A stretch of DNA of 64,000 bases, taken from positions 1-64,000 of the forward strand of contig NZ_JAIQUM010000017.1 of the NCBI RefSeq assembly GCF_020075705.1, read 5' to 3'. A model generated the notes under the pieces. It saw only the letters and a program-made list of their open reading frames with translations. It was not told the DNA's origin and searched no databases. The stretch's first letter is position 1. The number at the start of each line of letters is the position of its first letter. Shown here piece after piece: positions 1 through 9,189 of the stretch. The DNA is from Metabacillus rhizolycopersici (GTDB lineage: Bacteria > Bacillota > Bacilli > Bacillales > Bacillaceae). The translations under genes and the position numbers were made by a program.

Positions 1-3
1 TTT

Positions 4-51
4 GGCATTAGAAAGGATCAGTTTGTTTTTTGATTGATCCTTTCTAATGCC
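4..51. repeat. 17-bp perfect inverted repeat (hairpin) at left edge
   Basis: Arms at 4-20 and 35-51 are perfect reverse complements around a 14-base T-rich loop. No T-run follows the right arm on the + strand, so this is only a possible terminator of a gene left of the window. Confidence 0.5.
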
Positions 52-611
52 CTAGCAAACGCAGTGCGGTAGTTGTACTACGAAAAAAATATCAAATTTT
101 AATGTCCACTTTCTTGACAGAAGTCCATTAGCATCCAATTTTAAGTTTTTTTGCTTCAGAATCTATAAAAGATAAGAGATCGTTCGTTTCTAAAAATGTA
201 TTCGTCATAACAGTGATAACAAAATGGAGTATTTACTGTAGGTGAAAATATCCACTCTATGGATTGTTATATTTTTTAACATGATGATTAACATCGATAG
301 TATATAACGAGTGCAACATGTCTTTTTGTCGAAATCCGCTTGGGGATTGTGATGAATTTGTGACGTTTTTATTTGGTGAAGCGAGTTTTATTATTGGTTA
401 GTTAGTTTTCGTTACATATGATGTTATAAAAGGTTACAAAGTTTCGTTTTTTACAATAAAACAATGAATGAAACGATTATTCTTAAGGAGACGAAACAAT
501 CGAAAGGAAAGAGGGATGGATACTTGTAAGGGGATCAAAGAGATTTCCTGAGATTAGTTCATGGATTTTTAAAAAGTTAGTTTAAAACCATTTATATAGG
601 AGGAATATCTC
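52..611. other. Leader region before the amine oxidase; no gene seen
   Basis: About 560 bases with stops in all frames and no open frame with a ribosome binding site. It must hold the promoter of the amine oxidase, but I could not pick one convincingly. A strong AGGAGG sits just before the ATG at 612. Confidence 0.5.
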
Positions 612-2546
612 ATGCAAATTACCGAAAATACGAAAGTAACACATCCTTTGGAGCCACTATCAGGTAGGGAAATTACAGAAGCGGTTAAAATTTTAAGAGA
701 GAAAAAGAATCCGAGTGCCAATGTAAGATTTGCACAAGTACTATTAAATGAACCGAATAAAGAAGTTGTTATTAATTTTAATGAAGGAGATCCGATTGAA
801 CGAGAAGCTTTTATTATTCTTTTAGAACCAGATACGAACGAAACATTTGAAACAGTAGTTTCTCTGACAAGAAAAGATATTGTTTTGTGGGAGCGAATTC
901 CTGATGTTCGACCAGGATTTTTGTTAGATGAATTTGATGCAGTGGAAGAGTTAGTCGTAAATGATCCTAATTATCAAGCTGCTCTTTTAAAACGAGGTGT
1001 TACAGACTCAAGTTTAGTAATGGTAGATCCTTGGTCTGCTGGTCACTTTAATATTAATGAAGACGAAGGTAAACGACTAGTTCGTGCCCTAGCTTGGGTA
1101 AGACCCGCTGCTAACGAAAATGGTTATGCTTATCCTCTAACAGGTCTTGTAGCTGTAGTTGACGTAAATAAGATGGAGATAATAAGAATTGAAGATTATG
1201 GTGTAAAACCACTTCCACCTACGGAAGGAGCTTACACACCAGAAGAAGCAAAAAGCTATGAGATTGAAGCACGACAAGATGTAAAACCATTAGAAATTAT
1301 TCAACCAGAAGGTCCGAGCTTTAAAGTTGAGGGGCATTCGATTGATTGGCAAAAGTGGAAAATCCGTTTTGGATTTACTCCTAGAGAAGGTCTTGTTATT
1401 CACACAGTAGGATATGAGGATAAAGGGGAAGTGCGACCTATACTTTATCGTGCTGCATTATCTGAAATGGTTGTTCCTTACGGGGATACAAACCCAGCCC
1501 ATAACTGGCAAAATGCTTTTGATGCAGGGGAATACGGTATAGGGCAGCTTGCTAACTCATTAGAGTTAGGCTGTGATTGTGTTGGACATATTCAATACTT
1601 CGATGCGATCATGTCAAATAGTAAAGGTGAACCGTTTACTGTAAAAAATGCTATTTGTCTCCATGAGGAGGATTATGGAATTGCGTGGAAACATACAGAT
1701 TGGAGAACGAATCAAGTAGAAGTACGTCGTTCACGTCGTCTTGTCATCTCGTTCTTTGCAACTGTAGCAAATTACGATTACGGATTCTTCTGGTCATTCT
1801 ATCCAGATGGCACGATTGAATGTGAAGTAAAACTAACTGGAATATTAAATGTTGGTGCGCTTGAAGAAGGAGAAGTACCGAAATATGGAACAGAAGTTGC
1901 TCCACAAGTAAATGCGCCATATCATCAGCATTTCTTTAATTTCCGTATCGATCCAATGATTGATGGGATGAAAAACTCGCTTGTAGAAACGCATACAGTA
2001 GCGGAAAAATCAGGTCCAGATAATCCTAATAATAATGCATTCTATGCTGTATCAAAAACGTTTAAAACAGAAACAGAATCAGTTCGCAATATTGATTTGC
2101 CGTCACAAAGAACGTGGAAAATTGTTAACCCTAATTCTAAAAACTTTGTCGGTCAACAAGTGGGATATAAGCTTGTCACTGGTGAAAACTGTCTTCCGTT
2201 TGCGGCTGATGATGCAACAGTCATCCAACGTGCGGGATTTATTAAAAATCACCTACATGTAACGAAATTTGACCGTGATCAAATGTATGCTTCTGGAAAA
2301 TATCCGAACCAGCATAAAGGTGGAGATAGCTTAGAACATTATGTGAAAGCTGACCGTTCAATTGAGAATGAGGATATTGTTGTATGGTATACAATGGGTC
2401 ATCATCATATTACTCGTACTGAAGATTGGCCGGTGATGCCTACTGCATATCAAAGTTTTCAATTAAAACCAGTAGGATTCTTTGATCGTAACCCAGCTCT
2501 TGATTTACCACGTCCTGCACCAAAAAAATGGGCAAGTTGCCATTGA
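612..2546 (+). CDS. Copper-containing primary-amine oxidase
   Basis: Oxidises primary amines to aldehydes, releasing ammonia and hydrogen peroxide, with copper and a self-generated topaquinone. The 644-residue length fits the bacterial family. The topaquinone tyrosine is Y388 in the motif NYDY, the likely catalytic-base Asp is D304 in NAFDAGEYG, and two copper ligands are H438 and H440 (HQH); the third is probably in the HHH run near residue 600. There is no signal peptide, so a cytoplasmic enzyme is expected. The start follows AGGAGG at good spacing. A strong hairpin follows the stop. An ammonium transporter gene lies downstream, fitting use of amines as a nitrogen source. The amine substrate (tyramine, phenethylamine or other) cannot be read from sequence. 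Confidence 0.93.
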   Translation: MQITENTKVTHPLEPLSGREITEAVKILREKKNPSANVRFAQVLLNEPNKEVVINFNEGDPIEREAFIILLEPDTNETFETVVSLTRKDIVLWERIPDVRPGFLLDEFDAVEELVVNDPNYQAALLKRGVTDSSLVMVDPWSAGHFNINEDEGKRLVRALAWVRPAANENGYAYPLTGLVAVVDVNKMEIIRIEDYGVKPLPPTEGAYTPEEAKSYEIEARQDVKPLEIIQPEGPSFKVEGHSIDWQKWKIRFGFTPREGLVIHTVGYEDKGEVRPILYRAALSEMVVPYGDTNPAHNWQNAFDAGEYGIGQLANSLELGCDCVGHIQYFDAIMSNSKGEPFTVKNAICLHEEDYGIAWKHTDWRTNQVEVRRSRRLVISFFATVANYDYGFFWSFYPDGTIECEVKLTGILNVGALEEGEVPKYGTEVAPQVNAPYHQHFFNFRIDPMIDGMKNSLVETHTVAEKSGPDNPNNNAFYAVSKTFKTETESVRNIDLPSQRTWKIVNPNSKNFVGQQVGYKLVTGENCLPFAADDATVIQRAGFIKNHLHVTKFDRDQMYASGKYPNQHKGGDSLEHYVKADRSIENEDIVVWYTMGHHHITRTEDWPVMPTAYQSFQLKPVGFFDRNPALDLPRPAPKKWASCH

Positions 2547-2568
2547 TCCGAGGGTGATTCATATTCTT

Positions 2569-2607
2569 TAAAACATAGAGGGGGTATACTACCTCCTCTA
2601 TGTTTTA
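2569..2607 (+). terminator. Hairpin terminator after the amine oxidase
   Basis: An 18-bp stem (2569-2586 with 2590-2607, one G-U pair) has a 3-base loop and an A-rich left and T-rich right base. It probably ends the amine oxidase transcript. The right arm overlaps the first possible ATG (2600) of the next frame, which argues for the later start at 2630. Confidence 0.65.
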
Positions 2608-2629
2608 TCTAGTAACAGGTGGTGTTAGT

Positions 2630-3202
2630 ATGCTATTTATTAATTCGATTCTAATTTTCATTTATTTAGCATTTTATATTTTGATCGTTTATCCTAAAAA
2701 ACAATATATTCAATCCATGTTGGCCAAAATGATTTGTATGACCATTGGAATGACAAGTAGTTTACTAATTGGTTTAATGGCGGGGGTTGTTTTACAAGGG
2801 AATTTTGCGATATCAACAATTGTAGCGATAGTCATCAGTTTTGTGATTGCTTTCTTAATAGGTAGCCCGTTTGGTTCAATGGCTTCAATGGAGGCTCTAT
2901 GTTCAAGTTTGATGGGTGCTATGATGGGAGCGATGGTAGGGGAAATGCTACCTAGTGAAGGTGTGAATGTGTTGCTATTTTTTATGGATAGTATTTTCAT
3001 TGTAAGTATGGCATATGTGTTCATTTTAATTAAAAAAGAAGAACAAAAAAGTAATACGTTGGCTCCTAAACGCAATTCATCTTTTTCTGTTATATTCACC
3101 ATTATTATTCCGATCCTCATTATTGGTGCAATTCATTTCATAGATAATAAAGGTTTGCAAAATCAAAGTGAAAAGATCGATCACAGTCAAATGCACCATT
3201 AA
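2630..3202 (+). CDS. Small methionine-rich membrane protein, unknown function
   Basis: I do not recognise the family. The 190-residue protein has about five hydrophobic segments, a methionine- and glycine-rich central helix (SLMGAMMGAMVGEML) and a C-terminus ending HSQMHH. The start at 2630 is preferred over 2600 because GGTGGTG lies just before it and the earlier ATG sits inside the terminator stem. Met/His-rich membrane proteins often handle copper, and the neighbour is a copper enzyme, so a copper-related role is possible but only inferred. Confidence 0.7.
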   Translation: MLFINSILIFIYLAFYILIVYPKKQYIQSMLAKMICMTIGMTSSLLIGLMAGVVLQGNFAISTIVAIVISFVIAFLIGSPFGSMASMEALCSSLMGAMMGAMVGEMLPSEGVNVLLFFMDSIFIVSMAYVFILIKKEEQKSNTLAPKRNSSFSVIFTIIIPILIIGAIHFIDNKGLQNQSEKIDHSQMHH

Positions 3203-3348
3203 TAATTTTTTTCAATATTTTAAAAAACTGTTGAGTTAAAAATATTGAAATATTAATTTTGGGAAGGTTTACAAAATGAAATGAATAGAGGTGACTAATA
3301 GAAAACTTATGCAAGAGGTACAGTTTAATATAATAGGAGGGTTAATTG

Positions 3349-4729
3349 ATGATATCTTTGTTGAAGAAAAGACATTATTTATTCATTATCGTTTTAACAC
3401 TATTTACATTCTTCCCATTAAATGTATTTGCTGCAACAAGCGTGCCTACTATTGATACAGGGGATACAACGTGGATTCTTATTGCTACTGCACTCGTTTT
3501 ATTCATGCATGTACCAGGCTTAGCGCTATTCTATGGTGGACTTGTTAGTGATCGAAATGTTGTTTCAACAATGATGCACAGTTTTGTAAGTCTTATAATT
3601 GTTAGTGTTGTTTGGATACTATGGGGATATAGTCTTAGTTATGGGACATCTACTGGTGGTTTCATAGGGGGGGCTTGATTACCTAGGATTTAATGATGTT
3701 GGTGGAGAAGCTGCGCTGGGAACGTTAACAATTCCACATTACCTTTTCGCTATGTTACAAACTGTCTATGCAGCCATCACGGTGGCTATCATTTCAGGAG
3801 GGATTGCTGGCCGTATTTCTTTTTCGGCATGGGTGATATTTGCTGTCCTCTGGCCTACCTTTGTTTATGCGCCAATGGCTCACTGGGTATGGGGAGGAGG
3901 CTGGCTTTTCCAAATGGGAGAGCTTGATTTTGCTGGAGGAACTGTTGTGCATATCCTGTCTGGAGTAAGTGCACTTGTAGCTGCATTGATGATAGGTCCT
4001 AGAAGAGGGCACCTTACAAGTGAACAACGTCCTCATAATATTGTTTTATTTTTGTTTGGGGCTGCTACGCTTTGGTTCGGTTGGTTTGGATTTAACGGTG
4101 GTAGTGCCCTTGCTTCTGGAGCAACTACATCTCTTGTCTTTGCGACTACCCACGCTGCTGGAGCGGCAGCTGGACTTTCTTGGCTTATTATTGAATGGAT
4201 CTTGCGTAAACGTCCAACACTGATAGGGACAGCTACCGGAGTTATTGCTGGTTTAGTTGCCATTACTCCTGGAGCGGGGTTTGTCACAGTTCTTTCTGCT
4301 TTAATAATTGGTTTAGCCGCAGCACCTGTTTGTTATTTTAGTATTAACTTTTTGAAGGCTCGTTTGAAGTATGACGATACGTTGGATGCATTTGGAGTCC
4401 ATGGAATGGCTGGTATTTGGGGAGCGCTTGCTACAGGTATTTTTGCAACAACAGACGTGAATTCGGCTGGAAATAATGGCTTACTTTACGGTAATCCTGA
4501 ACAACTGCTCCATCAATTTGTTGGTGTAGTAACAGCCGTTGTTTTAGGAGTTGTAGGTACATTTATTATTTTAAAAGTAATTAGCTTATTTACATCTTTA
4601 CGTGTGAAAAAAGAAGATGAATTGCTCGGCTTAGATTTAAGCTTCCATAAAGAACCGGCATATCATTCAATTAGTCAATCAGATAATATGAACACATTAA
4701 GCTCAAAATCTGAGCATGGCGCTTCATAA
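3349..4729 (+). pseudogene. amt: Ammonium transporter (Amt family) split by a +1 frameshift in a G7 run
   Basis: Two adjacent frames together encode a full Amt ammonium channel. The first runs from ATG 3349 to a stop at 3676-3678; the second is open in the +1-shifted frame to 4729. Removing one G from the seven-G tract at 3667-3673 gives one continuous protein of about 459 residues, with a signal peptide ending near FAA, the DRNVVSTMMHS region in the first part, and AHWVWGGGW, FGWFGFNGGSA and DAFGVHGMAGIWG in the second. Both parts are well conserved, so the shift is recent, a sequencing error, or a slippage-prone switch. The start follows AGGAGG. No glnK-type PII gene follows, unlike B. subtilis nrgAB. 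Confidence 0.85.
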
Positions 4730-4757
4730 TGAATTTTTGCTAATAAACTAGAATAGG

Positions 4758-4811
4758 AAAAGGAGCTCATTAAATTATTCCCTTGGGTATAGTAGTGAGA
4801 GCTCCTTTTTT
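4758..4811 (+). terminator. Terminator after amt
   Basis: An 11-bp stem (4758-4768 with 4799-4809) encloses a 30-base loop, and a T-run follows. Confidence 0.75.
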
Positions 4812-5239
4812 ATTGTCGTTTCAGTATTGAGAGGCAATAAAAAGATTTTTATGATAAATAGAAAAAGACATATACGGAGCGATCTATTTACTGAGAAAAG
4901 GCTTCAATAGGATGGCTTTAAATGGTGGTAGATGGAAGACACTATTTGGAGGGGCGGCGAAGATAATGCTTTGCCGCACAATTTATTATTTTTCATTTCC
5001 ACTTTGAGTGAATGGATATTCTTTCATTCAAAATGATTTTTGTCCCAACCTACTTGAACCTTCCCTGTACCATTGTAATCAGGGCATCTCTTTTAATGGT
5101 TGGAAAGAAATCCGCACTTGAGCAAACTTTCTCCATACAACATCTGCAAATTTTCATATAGGACAAGAAATCTCTTCCTTCGTTTAGAAGTGCTATTCAA
5201 ATGAATACATTGTAATTGGGATTCTCTCTTTTTATCGTA

Positions 5240-5300
5240 GATTAACGGCAGTAAACCCCCGACTTCAGGACTTCATGGAGAAGCAAAAGAAGAGGGGGAT
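5240..5300 (+). repeat. Dispersed repeat A, degenerate copy
   Basis: Contains GGCAGTAAACCCC followed by GAAGCAAA.GAAG and a GGGGG run, as in the copies at 12924-13030 and 49500-49611. Confidence 0.5.
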
Positions 5301-5340
5301 TTGTTCAAATATCAGAATTTATAATTTTAGGCTTCGAGAA

Positions 5341-5400
5341 TTGTCCAGCGCAAGGCTTATGACCTCGAGCCGATAGACGGGCGTCTTACGCTTTTCTTGG
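5341..5400 (+). repeat. Dispersed repeat B (GCGC family), degenerate copy
   Basis: GTCCAGCGCAAGG..TATGACCTCGAGCC matches the arm of a GC-richer stem-loop repeat that recurs near 8480 and 10286. Confidence 0.45.
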
Positions 5401-5589
5401 TTAAGGCTAAGTAAGTCTCGTTGAAAATCAGGAGAGTAAAGAAAAAAACACTGATGTAAGCCTCACTTAATAGCTGCTGCAGTTCGTTCATGAATCTACA
5501 AATATGGGGAAATATTTACGAAGTCTTCACTTGTTAGAAAAAAAGCTTACAGTCTTGTTATTTGCTTTCGGTTGAATCAACAGGGGAGA

Positions 5590-5626
5590 GAAGGCGAAAT
5601 TATTCTTTTACTAGAATTTCGCCTTC
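5590..5626. terminator. Hairpin spanning the stop codon of the minus-strand gene
   Basis: A 12-bp perfect inverted repeat (5590-5601 with 5615-5626) includes the last codons and stop of the 104-residue gene. No T-run follows on the minus strand, so it may act in RNA 3'-end stability as much as termination. Confidence 0.45.
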
Positions 5627-5914
5627 ATTGTTTTGACCGAGAGTATTATCTTTTAATTGTTGTAAATCCTCATCGGAAGCAACGCGAAAAATCAATTCCA
5701 ACTTAATCTGATCTTCAGTGACTCCATGTGCTTTACAAATACATTCCTGAAATGATTTATTATATTGGATCATCATTAATAAATCATTAATATCTGCGAC
5801 ACCAAAAACCTCTTTCACAATATCCCCATATCTCAATTGTGAACCAGTTGCGAATTTACTGATACCATCTTCAGGATTTTCTAAATAATAAATTGTATCA
5901 ATTTTTAATTCCAT
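5600..5914 (-). CDS. Hypothetical protein, 104 residues, in operon with XRE regulator
   Basis: Family not recognised. The protein is acidic and soluble, with no membrane segment or obvious motif. The start at 5914 (fourth codon of the longest frame) is preferred because GGAAGG then sits 9 bases upstream; it abuts the earlier ATG at 5923. The frame begins within about 25 bases of the end of the XRE-cupin gene, so the two are probably co-transcribed. Confidence 0.7.
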   Translation of the reverse strand: MELKIDTIYYLENPEDGISKFATGSQLRYGDIVKEVFGVADINDLLMMIQYNKSFQECICKAHGVTEDQIKLELIFRVASDEDLQQLKDNTLGQNNEGEILVKE

Positions 5915-5936
5915 CCGTAACATCCTTCCAAAACAT

Positions 5937-6530
5937 TTATTTTTTAACGTTTCCTAGCCCGGTTTGAATTTGTGGGCTGGAATAATAGATTGACATTGTG
6001 AACTCACATACTTCATCGGCATGATTTCGATAAACATGATTAGTATCGGAATCGAAGGAGATTGAGTCACCAATTTCTAATGTATGACCATTTTCTTCAC
6101 CAATTTCGATGGACAAATGACCAGAATGGACAGTGATTGATTTTAATACGCCAATTCCTGTTGGGGCAGAAATGTGCTTGCACCCAGGTAACATCCGTAT
6201 ACGATAAATTTCTACAGGTATACCAGGAGAGGCAAATGTGTTATATGTTTCAAACAAATTATTATCTTCCTGAAAGAAAGGTTGTTCATCTTTTCTAAGA
6301 ATCTTAATTGAAGGATCCTTTATTAGGAAAGAGGCAAAGGGAATTTGTAATCCTGCAGCTATTTTCCAAAGAACAGCTACAGTTGGATTGGAGGTGCCAC
6401 GTTCAATTTGACCTAGCATAGGTTTACTAACACCTGTTAGATCAGCAAGTTCTTCCAATGATAATTGTCGCTGTTGGCGATGAAACCGTAAACGTTGTCC
6501 AATTTGAACAGATAAGAAGTTTTTATCCAT
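5937..6530 (-). CDS. XRE-family transcriptional regulator with C-terminal cupin
   Basis: DNA-binding regulator of 197 residues. An N-terminal helix-turn-helix (about residues 10-65, with LSLEELADLTGVSKPMLGQIERG) is followed by a linker and a cupin fold (about 105-185) that usually senses a small metabolite. It is divergent from a PLP-dependent aminotransferase, the usual place for its target, so it probably controls that gene and itself. Repeated 13-base elements in the shared intergenic region are candidate operators. Confidence 0.88.
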   Translation of the reverse strand: MDKNFLSVQIGQRLRFHRQQRQLSLEELADLTGVSKPMLGQIERGTSNPTVAVLWKIAAGLQIPFASFLIKDPSIKILRKDEQPFFQEDNNLFETYNTFASPGIPVEIYRIRMLPGCKHISAPTGIGVLKSITVHSGHLSIEIGEENGHTLEIGDSISFDSDTNHVYRNHADEVCEFTMSIYYSSPQIQTGLGNVKK

Positions 6531-6549
6531 AAACTACTCCTTAAATGAA

Positions 6550-6718
6550 ATGTTATATTAAACTGTTTATTATATTATAACATATATTTCATTGCTAGTT
6601 TTTTAAAACTATTGTTAAAAATTTTCTGAATATTGGACGTGAGGGATTGTCAGATAAGTCTGTATGTTTTATGATATAAAAATAATATTATAACATACAA
6701 TTTTGGTTATGTTTTAAG
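6550..6718. promoter_or_regulatory. Divergent control region with repeated ATATTATAACATA elements
   Basis: The 13-mer ATATTATAACATA occurs at 6572-6584 and again at 6685-6697. An inverted relative (ATGTTATA) is at 6550-6557, and AACATA/TATGTT arms lie near 6693-6712. The repeats flank the two divergent transcription starts and are the best candidates for binding sites of the XRE-cupin regulator. Confidence 0.45.
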
Positions 6719-6792
6719 GAATCATTAAATAATAAAAAGTGCGAATATTGACAACTATCAATTTCATTTTGTGCAAAAGGAAGGGACATCTT

Positions 6793-7980
6793 ATGGAATA
6801 CTCATTTGCAGAGCAAACAAAAAACTTTAAATCATCGGCTGTTCGGGACATATTAAGTGTCATTCAACAAGGAAACGTGATTTCATTTGCAGGCGGCCTG
6901 CCTTCAGAAGATCTATTTCCTTTAGATGAAGTTCAGAAAGCATATGAAAAAGTATTTGCTTCAGGAAAATCGTCTTTACAATATGGTTTAACTGAAGGAT
7001 TCACACCATTGAGAGAAGCAATTCAAACGAAAATGGATGGCAAAGAAATTCGAACATCATTAAATAATTTGCTGATCACAACTGGTTCACAGCAAGCAAT
7101 TGATTTATTCTCAAGAGTTATTCTTTCTCCCGGAGATGTTGTATTAACGGAAGATCCAACCTATTTATCGGCATTACAGGTGTTTAGATCCTACGGTGCC
7201 CATGTAGTGGCGGTCAGCAGTGACGAAAATGGAATGGAATATGAGGATTTAGTAGCGAAAATAAATGAGTATCAACCGAAATTTATTTATATCATTCCTA
7301 CATTCTCTAATCCTGATGGAAAGGTTTGGAGCACAGAACGACGCCAACAACTTTTAGACCTCTGTTATGAACATAATGTACTTATACTTGAGGATGATCC
7401 TTATGGAGATATTCAATTTCATGAGCGAGAAACCTATCCACCAGTTGCATCGTTAGATCAGAAGCAAAGCCATGTTTTGTATACGAGTACGTTTTCAAAG
7501 TCAGTTGTTCCTGCATTACGGACAGGCTGGGTAACGGGTCCTACTCCAATCATTAAGATGATGACTCAAGCGAAGCAAATGGCTGATTTGCATTCCAGTT
7601 CAATCGATCAACAAGCGCTTTATTATTTGTTACGTGATTTTGACTTGGATGGGCATATCCAGCTGTTGAGAAGAGAATATTATCAGCGGATGACGATTAT
7701 GAGAGACTGTTTAAATAAGTTAGAGCCAGGTGTATTTACTTGGAAAGAACCAAAGGGTGGAATGTTTATGTGGGTAAAGGGACAGAAGCATCTAAATACA
7801 ACCACGTTGCTCAATAATGCGGTAGAAAAAGGTGTTGCATTTGTTCCTGGTGCTCCGTTCTATGTTGATCATCCAGAATATAATACATTCCGATTGAACT
7901 TTAGCCATCCCACACCTGAAAATATTAAGCTAGGAATGGATCGCTTAGTCGATGTTTTGTTAAATCCGGTAACAAACTAA
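6793..7980 (+). CDS. PLP-dependent aminotransferase (class I/II, MocR/2-aminoadipate type without HTH)
   Basis: Transfers an amino group between an amino acid and a 2-oxo acid. The 395-residue protein has the fold-type I landmarks: GGLPSEDLFP near the N-terminus, the PLP-ring Asn in TFSNPDGKVW, the Asp in EDDPYGDIQ, and the lysine in TFSKSVVPALRTGW. The start at ATG 6793 is chosen because AAGGAAGGG precedes it; an upstream GTG at 6739 has no such site. It resembles LysN/aromatic-type aminotransferases; the substrate is unknown. The divergent XRE-cupin gene is its likely regulator. Confidence 0.88.
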   Translation: MEYSFAEQTKNFKSSAVRDILSVIQQGNVISFAGGLPSEDLFPLDEVQKAYEKVFASGKSSLQYGLTEGFTPLREAIQTKMDGKEIRTSLNNLLITTGSQQAIDLFSRVILSPGDVVLTEDPTYLSALQVFRSYGAHVVAVSSDENGMEYEDLVAKINEYQPKFIYIIPTFSNPDGKVWSTERRQQLLDLCYEHNVLILEDDPYGDIQFHERETYPPVASLDQKQSHVLYTSTFSKSVVPALRTGWVTGPTPIIKMMTQAKQMADLHSSSIDQQALYYLLRDFDLDGHIQLLRREYYQRMTIMRDCLNKLEPGVFTWKEPKGGMFMWVKGQKHLNTTTLLNNAVEKGVAFVPGAPFYVDHPEYNTFRLNFSHPTPENIKLGMDRLVDVLLNPVTN

Positions 7981-7993
7981 GAAACGAAAACTT

Positions 7994-8039
7994 ACCTCCT
8001 ACATATAGTAAGAGTAAATGCTTACTATATGTAGGAGGT
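7994..8039 (+). promoter_or_regulatory. 19-bp hairpin that sequesters the next gene's Shine-Dalgarno
   Basis: Arms 7994-8012 and 8021-8039 are perfect reverse complements with an 8-base loop. The right arm contains the AGGAGG (8033-8038) that serves the ATG at 8047; the left arm supplies CCTCCT as an anti-Shine-Dalgarno. There is no T-run, so termination alone does not explain it. Translation of read-through RNA should be blocked unless the stem opens. Confidence 0.7.
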
Positions 8040-8046
8040 GAGGAAA

Positions 8047-8370
8047 ATGTATGCTCGTTTGGTAGTTTTTACATTAGGAAATGAGAAAAGACAAATTGCA
8101 GAAAAATTAACGAAAGAATTTGATACGACAACTAGGAAATTAAGCGGTTTTAGAGGAAATGTGTACTTTTTTAATGATCGTGAAGGGGAATATCGAGCTT
8201 TAAATTATTGGGATACAAAAGATCATGCGAAAGATGCCAACAGTGTTATGTTTCCAAAATTAGAAAAAGAACTCGAAAACATGAACGTGAAAAAGCCAGT
8301 TGTCAAGCTATTCGAAGTATATGATCCTTCAGATAGTAAAGAATTATTGTTTTCTCATATCAAAATATAA
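8047..8370 (+). CDS. Small ABM-like (ferredoxin-fold) protein, unknown function
   Basis: A 107-residue soluble protein whose pattern (YARLVVFTLG at the start, FRGNVYFFNDREGEYRALNY in the middle) looks like a dimeric alpha/beta-barrel monooxygenase-type fold; function is not assigned. The start at 8047 is chosen because AGGAGG lies 8 bases upstream; a GTG at 8038 overlaps that site. The ribosome binding site is locked in a long hairpin, so translation is probably controlled. A clear terminator follows. Confidence 0.72.
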   Translation: MYARLVVFTLGNEKRQIAEKLTKEFDTTTRKLSGFRGNVYFFNDREGEYRALNYWDTKDHAKDANSVMFPKLEKELENMNVKKPVVKLFEVYDPSDSKELLFSHIKI

Positions 8371-8372
8371 TA

Positions 8373-8407
8373 AAAATGAGGAACTGATTAATTTGGTTCC
8401 TCATTTT
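8373..8407. terminator. Terminator between convergent genes
   Basis: A perfect 12-bp stem (8373-8384 with 8396-8407) has an A-run on one side and a T-run on the other. Confidence 0.8.
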
Positions 8408-8479
8408 AATAACCTTTATTTTATAAGAACAGTGGATCAAGCGGTACTATAATAATATAGAAAATAAATATGCTAAATA

Positions 8480-8620
8480 GGATAGCGTTTCCAGTTCCTG
8501 GCTCCTCTTGGGTCTACAGCCACTGCTGAATTGAGGGTAAAAACACCTTCTATTCAGCAGTGGCTTATTTGCCCTAGGCTAATCAAGGCGCTTCTGCTTT
8601 TGTTCTTTAAGAACTAAACA
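8480..8620. repeat. Dispersed repeat B with internal hairpin
   Basis: Flanking arms (TAGCGTTTCCAGTTCCTGGC on the left, GGCTAATCAAGGCGCTTCTG on the right) belong to the GCGC repeat family. They enclose a perfect 14-bp inverted repeat at 8518-8531 and 8552-8565. The unit lies between convergent genes and has no open frame. Confidence 0.6.
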
Positions 8621-8640
8621 AGCGCTTCCTGTTACCTGAC

Positions 8641-9189
8641 CTACAATAAATCACCAAGCTCATTATCTGAATAGCTCGCAATTAAAACGACAGCTTTTTC
8701 CTCGCCAATATTTTTTACAAAGTGAGGAACACACGCATTCCAACTGAAGGAATCACCTTGTTCAACAATCACCGAATCCTCTCCTTGTTCGGCCAGAACT
8801 TTCCCTTCTATGACCATATGGCACTCTTCTCCCTCATGCGCATGTGGATCGCCAGTAGAAGTTCCTGGAGGAAATTCTACAATCATCATTCTCAATCCAC
8901 CTTTTGACGTTAAATGCTCAATTTTCAAGTTATTAAAGGTTGAGAAGCTTCTTTCCGTTTTTCGAACAACCCTCATATGTTGTTTCTTTTCTAACAGTAG
9001 ATATGGTAATGGAACCCCTAGAAAGTTTGCAATTGTTTGCAGAGTACTAATGGAAGGGGAAGTATTATTATTTTCGATATTGCTTATAAAACCCTTTGAT
9101 AGCCCAGTTTCTGCACACATTTGTGCAATCGTAATTTTTTTTCTCTTTCGTATTGCACGAATTTTTGCGCCGATATCCAAGTAAATCAC
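8641..9189 (-). CDS. XRE-family regulator with cupin domain
   Basis: A 182-residue regulator with an N-terminal helix-turn-helix (residues 7-62; ITIAQMCAETGLSKGFISNI) and a C-terminal cupin (about 110-178; HAHEGEECHMVIEGK and HFVKNIG). It resembles the PuuR/SutR type. It is divergent from the dioxygenase-DoxX pair 310 bases away, which are plausible targets. It is not closely related to the other XRE-cupin protein in the window. Confidence 0.87.
   Translation of the reverse strand: MIYLDIGAKIRAIRKRKKITIAQMCAETGLSKGFISNIENNNTSPSISTLQTIANFLGVPLPYLLLEKKQHMRVVRKTERSFSTFNNLKIEHLTSKGGLRMMIVEFPPGTSTGDPHAHEGEECHMVIEGKVLAEQGEDSVIVEQGDSFSWNACVPHFVKNIGEEKAVVLIASYSDNELGDLL

Larger units (their letters stand above)
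4812..5589. other. Long intergenic region with repeat remnants, no gene seen
   Basis: About 780 bases without a supported gene; frames are short and lack ribosome binding sites. It contains degenerate copies of both dispersed repeat families (about 5240-5300 and 5341-5400). The density of repeat debris suggests decayed DNA. Confidence 0.55.

Noticed and set aside
2710..3120. 136-codon minus-strand frame inside the Met-rich membrane gene
   Set aside because: No ribosome binding site or family pattern; a shadow of the plus-strand gene.
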